From Ipomoea triloba (taxonomy: Eukaryota > Streptophyta > Magnoliopsida > Solanales > Convolvulaceae), in contig NC_044925.1 of NCBI RefSeq assembly GCF_003576645.1, positions 17,651,905-17,715,904 on the forward strand: 64,000 nt of DNA, in the 5' to 3' direction. How positions within the stretch are numbered: position 1 is the first letter of the stretch; each line of letters starts with the position of its first letter. The translations under genes and the position numbers were made by a program. Below, piece after piece: positions 36,294-48,269 of this stretch. Below the pieces are notes generated by a model that saw only the letters and a program-made list of their open reading frames with translations, made no database searches and was not told where the DNA came from.

Positions 36294-38026
36294 AAATTGG
36301 AAAAAGAAAAGGATATTACTAATTGACTGAAAATTATTTAGAAACTTTAAAAAAAATTAATTACATATTCCTTTGAAAACTTTAAATTATTTAAACTTTT
36401 AAAAAATTAGTTAAACATGGATTGTTAGATTTTTTATAATAATTACAATTAATTCATTCAAATATGGAGGAGGAAGAAAAACTAAATGCGATATGGTGAA
36501 AATGAATAAATTTAAGATATAAAAGTATATATAATTGCACATATATTAGTGTAATTTACTAATAATAATAATTGCATAATAATTATTATGGTAATTAAAC
36601 TAAACATTGGTTGTTGAATTTATTTTTTAATAATTATAATTAAATTATTTCTCATTTTTCAATACTTATTGTAGTAATAATATAATTACATAAGTCATAT
36701 TACATATCGATCTTTTAAAGATAATTGTAGACAAACAAGTCATATATTATTCAATTAATTGAGTAATACTTTTGCACTAATCTTATAATCAAATAAATGT
36801 ACACGTTCAATATTAGAATTTTTTATAATTTCACCTTTATTTTTATTATCTAAATATACAATAAAAAATTTATCCATGCATTGCACGGGTAATTGGACAA
36901 TTATTTGCTCTAATTCAAGCAAGGAGAACATCAGAAAACATAATCGATCCAACCAATTTCATCAATTGCACTATATAATATCCGATGTTATAATTTATAT
37001 AATTGTATATCAATCCAAATATTATAATAAATCTATTCCGTGCAACACACGGGCGAAAATAATACTAATAATAACATCATTATTATTTCATGATTGTCGA
37101 ATAACTCTACTACTTTCTCAACCTATTAAAGCTCTACTGAGGCTCGAACTCACCACCTCCCGTATAAAGAGAAGGGTTTGATGCCACTGGACCACCAGGT
37201 CCTTGGCCATATTCTAATCCATAATTACATCAACTCAACATCATTACTTAAATTATTGTTATAACAGCCTTTATATGAACATCATAATCAAGACCCACTT
37301 CATCAGTAAGCTGCCTTCAATATTATAACCATTATACTACTCCATCTCATCAGTTTTAACACATAGTATGTTTCGCCATTTTCATCATATTCATCAATAA
37401 TTCTTATCCTCATCGTCTTTAATCTACCAATAACAAACCCAAATTTAAACAAAAGAATTTTGAGAGTAGAAACAATTACCTGAAGTAGTGAATGATATGA
37501 TTCTTGTCACGATTGAAGAAGATATACGAATAGATTGAAAATCATGATGAAAGAGTAGTGTGAGAGATGATGAATGAATGCCCAAGTCTGTGAAATTTCT
37601 ACTGTTTTTACTGCCAAAGAGAGGGACATGGCAGAGGCCGAGAGAGACTTTGAGAGAGATGGAGAGAGAGACCGTGAGTGATTGCTAATGATACGCAATA
37701 TATACCAGGAATATGATAGATTTGTAACACCCCAATTTTGATAACTAAATTTTCCTTAATATCTTTTTTAATTGAAAATTTACTAAAATCAATGCGGAAG
37801 CTTTTACTAACCAAAAGAAATGGGGTATTACCGTCACGCTTAGGCATCTTTCCTATACCCAAACGCTAATGGGGTATTACCGCCACACTTAGGCATCTTT
37901 CCTATACCCAAACGCTAAGGCTAATACTGACAACTTACAATAAATAATCCAATTCAAACTTAATACATTTAAATACATTTACAACAATGAATAGATAAAT
38001 AAACTCCTCATAAATAATAAATCTTC
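36294..38026. repeat. right copy of the 1.73-kb duplication
   Basis: Copy of 34559-36292. Unlike the left copy, it continues smoothly into the LTR (38027-40426). Confidence 0.85.
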
Positions 38027-40426
38027 TCAAAACAGTCTATTCTTATATTGACTTAATTTCATCCTCAACTTGAACTCATCTCACTTTCTTATTCATGTTC
38101 ATCTGTAAAATCATTTAATACAAAAAACAAAGTGTAGACAAAAATTAGCATAAGCTAAGTAAGAATCACTTCACCCCGTAAAATATAGGCTTGGGTTTTA
38201 TTATTTTCAAAACTTGCATATTTTTATACTTTTCCAAAATACATATGTGGAGATATACTTTTTAAAAATAACATATTTGTCAAGGAGGAGTCAATACTGA
38301 GTGGAGAGTCTTTAACTCTCAACGTAACCACCAACAGGCACCATAAGCCAAACCAAAAATCAATATGCACTACAGGCCAAACCAATATTCAAATTTCATT
38401 ATTCATAAACCAAATTGGGGGATTCAACTCACACCAATCAATTAATTTTTCATAATGACCACAATTCCCTTAGGTAAGTTGTGAGATTTCCGGCTCACAC
38501 CGACACCAAATATCATTATCCTCCATGACCAAATATGTATGTATATTTTCCAAAAATATACATTTCTTCATAATAAATATTTTCTCCAATATATAATTTC
38601 TAAAAATTCAATTTTTTTCTCCACAATAATTCATCATATAATTTCCTAATACGGATATATATGTATATCACACCAAAATTTGCCAAGCCAAGTATTTACT
38701 CAACACACGGGTTTGACCCGTCAAAATTCATTCTTGATATTTCAAGAATCATCACACACAATATGCAAATGTACTTGTGATCACATGAACATTTTTATGC
38801 ACATACTTTTGTAAAAATACATAATTTTGTTATATATAAATATCATATCATAACCACACTTATATATCATAAAAATATATTGAGGCAAATAACTAGTTTT
38901 GGTGAACATGAAAACTTACCTTGAAGTCCAATATTTATATCAACACTTATAATACATTGATCGAAACCTGTGAATCAAATCATTCTAATATAATTAATAA
39001 TAATAATAATAAGCGAATGCCGAAACATCATTATCGTAATTCTTCCATCAATATATGATCATCCTAATATTATTATGCCTTATTATTATTACGACATCCA
39101 CATCATCTCATGAAATCCTCAAATAGCATCACCAATTTAAATCACTAATTCATCATCAGTAAACATTTCGCCATCATCATTATCTTAATAAAATATTATC
39201 AACAATAGGATTCATTATCATTACCTTCATCTCGCTCCACCATTCTCTCGCCATATTCATCATCTTTATCAACCAACCATTAATCATAATCATCAACAAT
39301 AATTTAACATCATAAAATCGGCATTTCCATCCTAATCTTCTTCTTTATCATTATTATATTATCACTCCAATGTTAAAAGCTCACCCACATAATATTATAT
39401 CATAATCCTAATCAACACTTCAACAAATTATGCCTAAATCATCAGGAATCAAAACCACCGAAACTAGAAGTGAATTTATAATAGAGAAGAAAAATACATG
39501 GAACAATGGATTAAGAGATTGGTTCTTTCTAGGATTGAAGAATGATAGATTGCAATGAATAGAAATCTTATATATTGATATTGAAGAAGTGTATATATAT
39601 GACGAAGAAGAGTTGCTCAAGTTTCTGTAAATTTCTTATTATTTACGACTAAAGAGAGAAGGAGAGAGGCAGAATTTTGGATTGACTCTGGAAGGAAAAA
39701 TAACCAAAGTCTTCACATGTACCTTAATAAGGATATCAACTCTATCTCCCTTAATCAGCCCCAAAAATTTTGTTTTGATTGTTAATTGCCACCTAATCTG
39801 TCAAAATGGAATTGTTGACCGCTGAAAACAAGGAGAATGAAGCCAAAATAATTTAGGGACAATAGGGTGGCTGCCTTGGTCTCCATAAGAAGACAAAATG
39901 GAATTAAAACATGGATAAGATCAGTTAAATAAGTGGAACAAATTGATAAAAATACATGTATTGGCCGAAAATGGCAGAACACTGGATCAGGATTACAAAA
40001 ATTATTGGGAGTATTTGGCTACGTATTTTGATTCCATTTTCTCCAGATATTTAGTTCAATAAGTCTAAAACCTTCATAAAAAATTTCATACCAATCCGAG
40101 TAGTAGAAGTATGACTTTCGAATTTTTTTCAAAACTAGTCCAGAAAGAACAAAAATCCGGACAGCACACTGCTAAGGTCAAAAAGGTAATTTTCTGTGTT
40201 TACTCGAAGATCAAAATGACCAAAACATTTTATGGATATCAAGCACTTTAAATTTAGACTCTACCATAAAAATTTCAAGTAAAATGGAGTTCGTGAAGTA
40301 TTTTTACCGGCTCAATCTTTCGGACTGCGCCAAGCTGAAATTTTCTGAAAATCAATGGTTAGAAAAATATTTGGCTAAAATTGAATTTTGTAACAATAAT
40401 GGTGACGAAATTTTCGGGATGTCACA
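37723..40426 (-). mobile_element. complete LTR of the composite insertion
   Basis: Runs from TGTAACACCCC to GGGATGTCACA, about 2.7 kb, AT-rich. It contains a 50-bp tandem duplication near the left end (GGTATTACCG...CCCAAACGCTAA, about 37821-37917). There is no coding. The stretch 40258-40345 matches, reversed, 63912-64000. Confidence 0.75.
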
Positions 40427-40431
40427 ATTTG

Positions 40432-40862
40432 TGGGCAGGAAATATTGACCCTTTTGCAATTCTTTAGCTCAAGATGTCATCCTTTTGCATTTGCACCCTA
40501 AGAACCTGTAAGATTAAAGCTAAAAAACACAAAACTTACCCTTCTAAAAAGCATAAAACCTACAAGCTAAAAACAAAACTCTTTTGCAAAATAAAACAAC
40601 AAAATTTTTCGAAGCAAAGAAAACCTTGGGTTGCCTCCCAAGAAGCGCCATGTTTAACATCTTTAGCCCAGTGGGATTGGTAACTCTTTTTCAAATATTT
40701 CTCGTTTTCCTTCGCTTTTTTCGTTTTTCATTTTTCTCCATCTTTTCACTCTTCTTGTTTTCATTTTCCACTCATTTTTTCTCTCAATTTTTCCTTCAAA
40801 CATTTTTCTCCTCTCACCTTTTCTTTTCTCTCTTCTTTTTTCTTCACTCTCCCTCTCAAGGA
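40432..40862 (-). mobile_element. Athila-like internal spacer with a conserved GCGCC motif
   Basis: This is the minus-strand region between the integrase stop and the palindrome array (29612-29425 once the insertion is removed). It contains GGTTGCCTCCCAAGAAGCGCC at about 40632, a motif found twice more in the window (48000 and 50590). A C/T-rich stretch at 40690-40860 follows the integrase end. No protein is recognised. Confidence 0.55.
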
Positions 40863-41569
40863 ACCAAACTAAAGACATGCTTTTTCTCTTTAACCACATC
40901 CGTGTCATAATACTTCTTGACTTGTTGTCCATTAACCTTAAAGATATCTTTCTCCGGATGTGAGATTTCTAAGGTGTCATAGGGATAAACCTTTGTAACT
41001 TCAAAAGGACCAGACCATCGGGACTTGAGTTTTCCCGGAAAAAGCTTAAGCCTTGAGTTGTACAACAAGATACGGTCACCAACCACAAATTCTTTCCCTC
41101 TCTTGATATGAAGGTTATGATATTGCTTGACCCTTTCCTTGCAAGCTTTTGAGGTGTCATAGGCCAAAGCTCTCCACTCATCAAGTTCATTTAGTTGCAA
41201 CATTCTTTCTTTGCCGGCCAAGTATAAATCTTCATTCAACCTCTTGATTGCCCAATACGCTCTGTGCTCAATTTCAAACAGTAAATGACAAGTATTGCCA
41301 TAAACCAATCGGTAGGGTGTTGTACCAATGGGTCCTTTGTAGGCCGTTCTAAACGCCTAAAGTGCATCTTCCGATTTATCCACCCAATCCCTCTGGTGCC
41401 TAGCCACGGTTTTCTCAAGAATTGTTTTGATGTCTCGATTGGCATTCTCAACTTGCCAACTTGAGTGAGGATGATAGGGCACTCCAACCTAGTGTTGTAC
41501 CCATTGTTTTTAGAGCATTCTCTGGAAGTAAGTCCCTCAGTCACTTATAATGATTCTAGGAACCCCGAA
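40863..41569 (-). pseudogene. Athila-like gypsy integrase, C-terminal half
   Basis: On the minus strand the core continues from 41569 (RFGVPRIIISD, a TAG stop where Gln or Gly normally follows, then GTYFQRM). After frame changes it reads LVYGNTCHLL...EHRAYWAIKRLN at about 41300 and the C-terminal LLYNSRLKLFPGKL and RWSGPFEVTKV near 41040-40980, then NGQQVKKYY. This is the Athila-type integrase tail. The in-frame stop inside the SDxGTxF motif and the frame breaks make it inactive. The N-terminal half is at 43946-44460 beyond the solo LTR. Confidence 0.88.
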
Positions 41570-41574
41570 CCTTG

Positions 41575-43940
41575 TGTAATACCCCGGATTTAATTCAAGC
41601 CTTGAAAGCCGGTAATTAATTCTACCGTGTAATTAATTTAATTTAATTGGGCTCCGTTCTTTTAATAGAGATATATTTCTTATTCAGAATTATTTATTTA
41701 ATCAAAGGCCCAATTTCCTTGATTTAATTTTGTAAGGGATGTTCTTTATTTGGACCTTTTTTATTCCTTACAAGCATATTAATTATTTAATGGCCCACTT
41801 ATTGGAAGGACCATGTTTATATCCATTAAATTAATATTGAGTATGGATGAACCATTTCTTACAAATAAGCTCATGTCTTATTTTAATACCCTAATATGAT
41901 ACATATATGGTGTATGTAATGATTTTCCCTACTCATATAAAAAGTCTTGTACTTACAACCCGTAGCTCTTTCCTTTTCCTACAAAATACATTTCTCCCTA
42001 CTCTTTCACCTCTAAGAACCATAATCATATACTACACTCCATTCTTCAAGATTTCAAGTCAAGATTGCTCTTTTAGGGTCAATAGCTCTTGGATGATCAA
42101 GAATGAGGTGGTGGCTTGTGAGGTGATTGGAGATTGCTTGGTTTGAATAGAGCTTCAAGAGGTAACCATCCATGTCTCACTAAACCTATTTTCACTCACG
42201 ATCTATGTGTATGATTTGGTGTTTGGAATTCTGTGAATTTCTTGGGGTTATAGCTTTGTTTTGATGGTCTGTGAACCTATATTGTGGATTATTGGACTTG
42301 TGTTCATTATCCTTTGTGTCTAGATATGTATAAGCAATTCTTGTTATGGATTCCATGATTTATTTGGCTTCTGAGATGTGTGATATGTGTATTCTGAGCA
42401 TGTTTCGTATTCTAGAATAATTCATCGTGTATTCTGTTCTGTCGGGAGTTTTGGTGCGTTGAGAATGCACTTACGGTGCACACCGGCGGTATAATGTGTC
42501 CCGCCAGTGTAAGGGCGGTATGGTGTGCTGGGGAGGTCTGATCCGTGGACCTCCTCCGCGGTCTTCTTGCGGTGCAGTCTAGCAAACCAGGGTGTTCCGC
42601 TGTTGCATTCCGCCAGTTTAAATGTGACTCTGATCCAGTGTCTATTTTGCGGTCTCTAAACTTTGTTTGATTCCTTTTGATTCTGGGATGTGTACTGAAC
42701 ATTTTGTTGAGTATTCTACCTTGGTTGTTGAGTATTTATTCATGATCTTTGGTCATTTATCTTGACCTATTGAGTTAGTATTATTGGTTGAATCCTTGGT
42801 TATTATTCTAAGTATGTACTGTGTTCATGTTCTGAGATGAACACTGTTGGTGGGTGATTCTTGTGGGTATGAATCTGAGTTTGGTATGTGGAGACCTTGA
42901 ACCCTTATGAGTATTTCTTACCTTGTTGAGTCTTTGATAACCTTGGGAGTTAGTTGTTGGAATTAGGGTGTATTTGTGTATGGTGTTATGAGAGGAATTG
43001 TGTGGGCATCATTTGCCTCTGTGTTGGGCTTTTGCCTCTGTGATAATGGGCATCATTTGCCTTTGTGTTAGGCTCGTATGCCTCTGTGATAATGGGCATC
43101 ATTTGCCTCTGTGATTGGGCTCGTATGCCTCTGTAGTCGGGTTTATTGCCTCTGTGTGATGATATGGACATGGTGGGTTGGTTTATGGTTGGTATTGTGA
43201 TTTGGAGGTTGTGGTTTGATGCTTATCTTTGGTATAGTGGTTTGATTGGTTTCTTTGCGGTTATTTGGTTGAGTTTGTATCTCAGTTGGTATCTTGTTTT
43301 TCCTTGGTATTGCAGTTTGGTTGGTTCCTTTGTGATTATTCTGTTGGAGTTATGATTCAGTTGGTATCTTGTTTATAGATTTGTTGTCTTGTATATTCGT
43401 TATTGGATATTGGTTTTGGATTGGAAGAGTCTTGGTTTGTGATTTATTCAGCTTATTATTGTTGAGTCTCTTATTTAAATAAAGAACAGTTCGTTAGTGC
43501 GTATATTCTATACGTGTGTGTAAATGTATTTACAAACCCTATTATATTATGTATTTCTCACGAGTGTGAGTGGTTGGTTGCTTAGCATTCTTTTGCTAAT
43601 GTTTTTCCTAAACTGTTTTCCAGGTATGCCGTAATCTGAGCCGAGAGCGCGATAAAGATAGTCCTTATATTTGCTATGCTTAGACTAGTTCTTGTTTTAG
43701 ACTTTTGGGCCTGTGAGCCTTAGTGATGGATTATGTATTGACTATTGCTTTTGTCTTTATGTTTTGGATTGATATTTATGGATTTTAGCCTGTGCACCTA
43801 AGATTGATTGAACCTAGGTGTGGCATGACACCCTTTAAGGTTTTAAATGCTTCCGCTATGTTTTATGGTTAGCTTCTGAGATTTATAGTTTTTGTATTTA
43901 AGTTATGCCTATCTCAGCGTGAAAAAGTTGGGGTGTCACA
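41575..43940 (+). mobile_element. solo LTR inside integrase, TSD CCTTG
   Basis: Starts TGTAATACCCC, ends GGGGTGTCACA, and is flanked by CCTTG at 41570-41574 and 43941-43945. Joining the flanks restores the integrase reading LFTRFGVP, which confirms the insertion. At 2366 bp it belongs to the TGTRACACC family (compare 98-916 and 5518-6480). It contains a GCCTCTGTG minisatellite at 43012-43162. Confidence 0.92.
43012..43162. repeat. minisatellite, GGGCATCATTTGCCTCTGTG units
   Basis: GCCTCTGTG or close variants occur about seven times. The longer unit (GGGCATCATTTGCC) repeats with spacing of about 55-60 bp. It lies inside the solo LTR. Confidence 0.85.
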
Positions 43941-43945
43941 CCTTG

Positions 43946-44634
43946 TGAACAACTTTTTGATGAATTTTATGACACATTTCCCATCATTTATTCGGAATGC
44001 CTCAGCTTCAGCCCATTTTGAGACATAGTCGATGGCTATTAAGATGTACTTGAATCCTTTTGAATCCAGGAAAGGTCCTATAAAATCCAAGCCCTAAATG
44101 TCAAAAATCTCACAAGCTAGGATGAAATTTTGGGGCATTTCATCCCGGCTTGTGACATTTCCAGCCCTTTGACACCGATCACAATTCCTTACACATATTT
44201 GAGCATCCCTAAAGATAGATGGCCAATAGAAACCGGCCTCAAGTACCCTCCTAGCAGTTCGATTGGCCGAATGGTAACCCATGTTATGGCACTTCCCCAA
44301 AATGATATGACCTTCCCCCTTTGGGAAACACCTTATTTTCACTTGGTCCGCACAAACTCGGAAGAGGTAGGGCACATCCCAAAAGTAGTATCTCGACTCC
44401 GCTCTCAACTTTCTCTTGGCATGTACATCAAGATAATCCGGTAACACACCTCCAACCAACTAGTTTGCAATGTGGGCATACCACGAAGTCAAGACTATCC
44501 CAAATAGATTTTCTTCGGGGAAGCACTCTTCAATCTCTTCCTCAATATTTTGATTTTGCTCATGCTCCAGCCTAGACAAATGATCCACAGCATTATTCTC
44601 GGAACCCTTCCTATCCACAATTGTGATATCAAAC
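43946..44634 (-). pseudogene. Athila-like RNase H end and integrase N-terminal half
   Basis: Minus strand: 44634-44570 reads FDITIVDRKGSENNAVDHLSRLE, the end of the RNase H region. 44459-44110 holds the integrase zinc-binding part (HNMGYHSANRTARRVLEAGFYWPS, then CDRCQRAGN). 44095-43946 begins the catalytic core (LDFIGPF, then IAIDYVSKWAEAEAF). The HHCC fingers and the first catalytic Asp are visible. The gene is cut upstream by the SIRE-like insertion at 44635 and downstream by the solo LTR. Confidence 0.88.
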
Positions 44635-45191
44635 TGTTGGTCCCGATAGGGCGGTGAAAAGTCTAGAGGGGGGGGGGTGAATAGACTTTTCTAACAATTA
44701 AAAACTTTATAACACTTCAACAACAAAGATTTCAAGTGAATAAATTCAACTTGAAATGTGCAGCGGAATATCGTACGGTAAAGTGCTATAAAATAAAACT
44801 GCGTAAAACTAAAGAGATAACTTGCATGCAACACGTTGGAAAATCTTAAAATAGCTCAAAGAATATGTATGCAAAGATTCAAGCACATGCGAACATGGGA
44901 ACACACAAACCCAGATGATATGATCAACATAGTACGTAAAGGGTTAGTGAGTTAAACATGCAAATATAAAGTGCAATAAAGTAAAGAGAGGCAGAGATTT
45001 ATAGTGGTTCGGAGATGGTGTAATTCTTCTACTCCAGTTCTTCCTTCTACTCCAAGGAAGATTTCCACTATCTTCAATCACCCAGATACAATAGTGAAAC
45101 TCCAAGTGCTACACAAGCACTTCCCGAGTGTTACGCACAAAGCTACACTCAACCACGAGCTCTCCGCACAAAGCTAAGCTCCTGAGCGCTA
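44635..45191 (-). mobile_element. SIRE-like copia 3' LTR, left part
   Basis: Starts TGTTGGTCCCGATAGG with a G-run at about 44670. It continues after the Athila-like insertion at 56631-58324. The joined LTR is about 2.25 kb. It is rich in the word GCTACGCACAAAGCTAC as imperfect repeats on both sides of the insertion point. Confidence 0.8.
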
Positions 45192-46105
45192 TGGTGTTGT
45201 TAGTTTTAGTGTGAGGTGAATATGGTATGGAGGGTGTTAAAATGAAGAGTCAAGACTCCCCGAGTGTCGTGTCTCTCAAAAATGGCGAATGGGAACCGAA
45301 TTAGTGTGTTGGCATTTGAGAAGTTGAAAAGAAAGAGTTACGGGACTTGCTAGGGTTGGATGTCATTTGTAGGAAGGTTTGAAAGGGGTAAAAGGGTTTG
45401 TGTAAAATAAATGAAAAGGCAGAGATTGGGGCTTTAGGCTTCTCTATGTGGTTTATCTTTGTATAGGTTTGCGAGCAAAAGATGTGGAATAGACTAGGGA
45501 GTTCGTGGCACTTCACCAAGTGGCGTCACACTTTGGACTCCCCCATCCTCATTCGGTTGGGGCATTTCATCGAACACTTTGTCTACCACTCCTCACGGAT
45601 CTCGTCCTTTCGGACTAAGAGCAGAGATGTGGGTGAGTTAGACTCGTGAGTGGCCGCTATCGCGCACACACTCACTTCCTTTGGGTTTGCTACCTAATGT
45701 GGCCACAATAGGCACAAAGCATGAAGAACATCATCCACACAAGTTCATCATCCAACAATCAAGAAACTCACAAATCTACTAGCAATAATATCAAGCATCC
45801 ACATAGATCAACCTTGGGGCCACCAATCCCCTATCTAATCTACTCTAACATGCTAAAGAAACAAGAAAAAGAAAGGAAATCTCAAAGAAACAAATATTAG
45901 ATTAAGAATTGGAGAGAATAGTTACCACCTTCAAGAAGGGGATCTTTACACTTTTGTTCTTGAAATTCCAATCTTCCTCCTTGCCCTTGGATCTAATCTA
46001 ACCTAGAAGAAAAGGAATTTTCCCCCAAGAGGGGATAAAACCCTCTATAATTTTCATATCTAGCCTATTCTAAATATGTTCTCCTTAGGTTTAGGGCAAA
46101 TGGGA

Positions 46106-46115
46106 TTTATATAGG
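46106..46115 (-). promoter_or_regulatory. LTR TATA box
   Basis: The minus strand reads CCTATATAAA, 43 bp downstream of the palindrome array. The same box is at 56269-56278 in the 5' LTR. Confidence 0.65.
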
Positions 46116-46157
46116 TGACAAAAGGGAACAAATTTCCCAAAATGGCCCTTGGCCCGA

Positions 46158-46243
46158 CCACGCATGCCACCACGCGTGGTGGTGGGCGTGGATGGTTACT
46201 GGAAAGATTCCACGCCCAGCCACACGCGTGTGAGGCTGCGTGG
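46158..46243 (-). repeat. 52-bp palindrome cassettes (2), 3' LTR
   Basis: Units start at 46158 and 46210. Cores are CCACCACGCGTGGTGG and CACACGCGTGTG, with outer arms CCACGC/GCGTGG. The spacer is ATGGTTACTGGAAAGATT. Confidence 0.9.
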
Positions 46244-46462
46244 GATGATACTACATTGCGGCTTCGTTTGTCTTTTGCTCTATTTTAGCCTCAAATCCCT
46301 CTCCAACCTGTAAAATATCTCAAAACTCTTCCTAGGATTGATGTTAGAAGATTTTAATCACATCTAAGCTAAAATGCACGAGATTGTTATGATCGGATGG
46401 CAAAACGTTACACTTTAATCCTATTTTAGACCCTTTTTAAGTACCATTCTTGGTGCTTATCA

Positions 46463-46480
46463 AAGTTTCCACACTTAAAC
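46463..46480 (-). other. polypurine tract
   Basis: The minus strand reads TTTAAGTGTGGAAACTT immediately before the LTR start TGATAAGC. This resembles the AAGTGTGG-type tract of plant gypsy elements. Confidence 0.75.
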
Positions 46481-46719
46481 CTTGCTTGTCCTCAAGCAAG
46501 CATACTTTTCTAAACTCTAATCATGTAAGCACCAAGAATAGTTCTTTTCTTTGTTGTTAATTGATCAAGTGATGTGTGGTGTTCGGAGTTGAGCGGGTGA
46601 AATCCTCTACACTATCTACCAAGACCGCTAAACTCATGCCAACCTAATGTAAGAAATATGCTAAAGAAGTGAGGTCTCAAGAGATGGATATAACATAAAA
46701 AGTTTTGTTCACACCTTTC

Positions 46720-47400
46720 AAGCATGCAAGTGACAAAAGGGTTTCACCTTGTATTTTCTAGGGGCCTCCTGCCGATCCGACTAGTGGGAACGATGTGCAT
46801 CCCTCGACCAATCTCCAACCATAACGCCAAAGCCCCTTTAAGCAATATAAGTGAGGGCAGGGACATGGACCGCTCATCGCCATGGCTTGGGCGATCACTC
46901 TATTTTCTCAACCCCTTGGATCTCATTTTCGGGCAACCCGACTTCACATGGATCTCCATGCTTTTTCGAAGGTCAGTGCAATGGGCGCCCGAATCCAAGC
47001 GGGGTGGCTCACCTCCTCTCAATTTTCTCATCTTCCAGGATCTTTTCGGGATAACCGACTTCACATGGAGCCCCATGCTTTTTCGAAGGTCAGTGCAATG
47101 GTTACCCCGTATCCTGGCAAGATGGCTTACCTCTTATTTTATCTCAAGGAGTGGCCATATTGAGGCCTTTTTACTTTTCTCCAAATCATCCCCTCATGCC
47201 TTTTTCTAGGGAATGGGGATTTTTTCACTCAAAGCTCGCTTTAAGGCTCTCCTTTTGCCCCATGTCCTGCTAAGATTAATTCAATTTCCGGGCTTCGCAA
47301 TTTTTATCTTTCTAAAACTCAAAGGATTCACACTCCCACTTCGAGAGATCCTTGACTGAGGTCCAAACAAAATACAAGGTGAAGAACATGCAAGCACACA
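46720..47400 (-). mobile_element. 3' internal region with paired palindromes
   Basis: Homologous to 27640-28300. It carries two ~117-bp units with CATGGATCTCCATG (46947-46960) and CATGGAGCCCCATG (47064-47077), each followed by CTTTTTCGAAGGTCAGTGCA. Open frames on the + strand here are antisense and not credible as genes. Confidence 0.6.
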
Positions 47401-47989
47401 TAAAAATTTTCAATTTTGGGTCAAATTGTGCAAATTGGTGCAAAATGTAACTTCTGAAGCATATTTAGAACATTCAGATTTGACAGAAGGTTAGAAGCCC
47501 TCCTAGATAGTATTGGCAATAACACGCCCTCTAGTTCCTATGCCCTATCACTCAGTCAATCAACTATTTTGAGAAGCATACACCCTTTCCACACTTAAAA
47601 GTAAACATCGTCCCCGATGTTTCCATAAGGAACGGAGGAGTTAGGATATATGTTCAAAGGGTTCTACACACGCCCCTTTTCCATAGTTAAAAGTGTGAAC
47701 TAGGCTAAAACAATTCTAATAATCAGATCACATCCGACACAACAACGTCATGCAACGCTTCATGTGTGATAAAAGGAAATATAGCAGTCAAAATCAAACA
47801 GGGCATTTAAAATGGATAAAAGAAATACTCACAAGGTGCATCCCTATTTAAAAATTTGTGCAATCTGTTCTTGCCCTTCAAAATTTGGTTAGAGTAAAGG
47901 TAAAGAAATAAATGAAGAATTAAGATTTTACCTTTCAAGATTGGTTTTCTTTGATGGTGGTGGAGTGGTCTCTTCTTCTCCTTATTCGT

Positions 47990-48035
47990 GGGTTGCCTCC
48001 CACGAGCGCCACGTTTAACGTCTTTGGCTAGACGA
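47990..48035 (-). other. conserved GGTTGCCTCCC-GCGCC motif, copy 2
   Basis: GGGTTGCCTCCCACGAGCGCC, then ACGTTTAACGTCTTTGGC. It is read in the same orientation and context as at 40632 and 50590: downstream of an ORF on the minus strand. Confidence 0.7.
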
Positions 48036-48269
48036 AACGTGCAAGACAAAACATAAACAAGAACATAGCTAAAAATGTAAACAAAAACGAAGGTAAAAGG
48101 ATTGTCCACAATCATAGTTTTGGATTTATCAGTCACAAATCATCATTATCTTTTTTTCTCTTTTTCTTTGGTGCCGTTCTTTCTTCACGTTCTCTTGATG
48201 TCTTTGATCTCCCTTGCAATTTCATCCAATTTCTGCATTTGCTCCAAGTGCAGTTGATATTTGAAAATT

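Larger units (their letters stand above)
29613..40426 (-). mobile_element. composite LTR insertion, TSD ATTTG, with Helitrons nested in it
   Basis: The left end TGTAACACCCC and right end GGGATGTCACA are flanked by ATTTG (29608-29612 and 40427-40431), so the whole span behaves as one insertion. Left LTR: 29613-30827, resuming at 35335-35988 after Helitron insertion. Right LTR: 37723-40426, about 2.7 kb. The two LTRs share long stretches, such as the AGTGTAGACAAAAATTAGC region at 29950 and 38130. No primer site, tract or coding domain lies between them, so the interior has been deleted. GCGGAAGC near the starts puts both LTRs in minus orientation relative to 98-916. About 1.73 kb of the span is a false duplication at a gap. 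Confidence 0.75.
45192..46462 (-). mobile_element. 3' LTR of the Athila-like element
   Basis: Minus-strand start TGATAAGCACCAAG at 46462, end at 45192. TATA at 46106-46115 and palindrome array at 46158-46243. Confidence 0.9.

Noticed and set aside
35021..37862. Pairs of identical short proteins in two places
   Set aside because: They are products of the false duplication at the N, in AT-rich transposon DNA, not genes.
40584..40910. Phe/Ser-rich 108-residue open frame
   Set aside because: It comes from a T/C-rich low-complexity stretch downstream of the integrase. No domain.
44094..44575. Open frames on the + strand opposite the integrase
   Set aside because: Shadows of the integrase reading on the other strand.
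46724..47209. Coding region on the + strand (161 residues)
   Set aside because: Antisense to the element. It covers the duplicated palindrome units and has no family features. The same chance frame is seen at 27907-28395.
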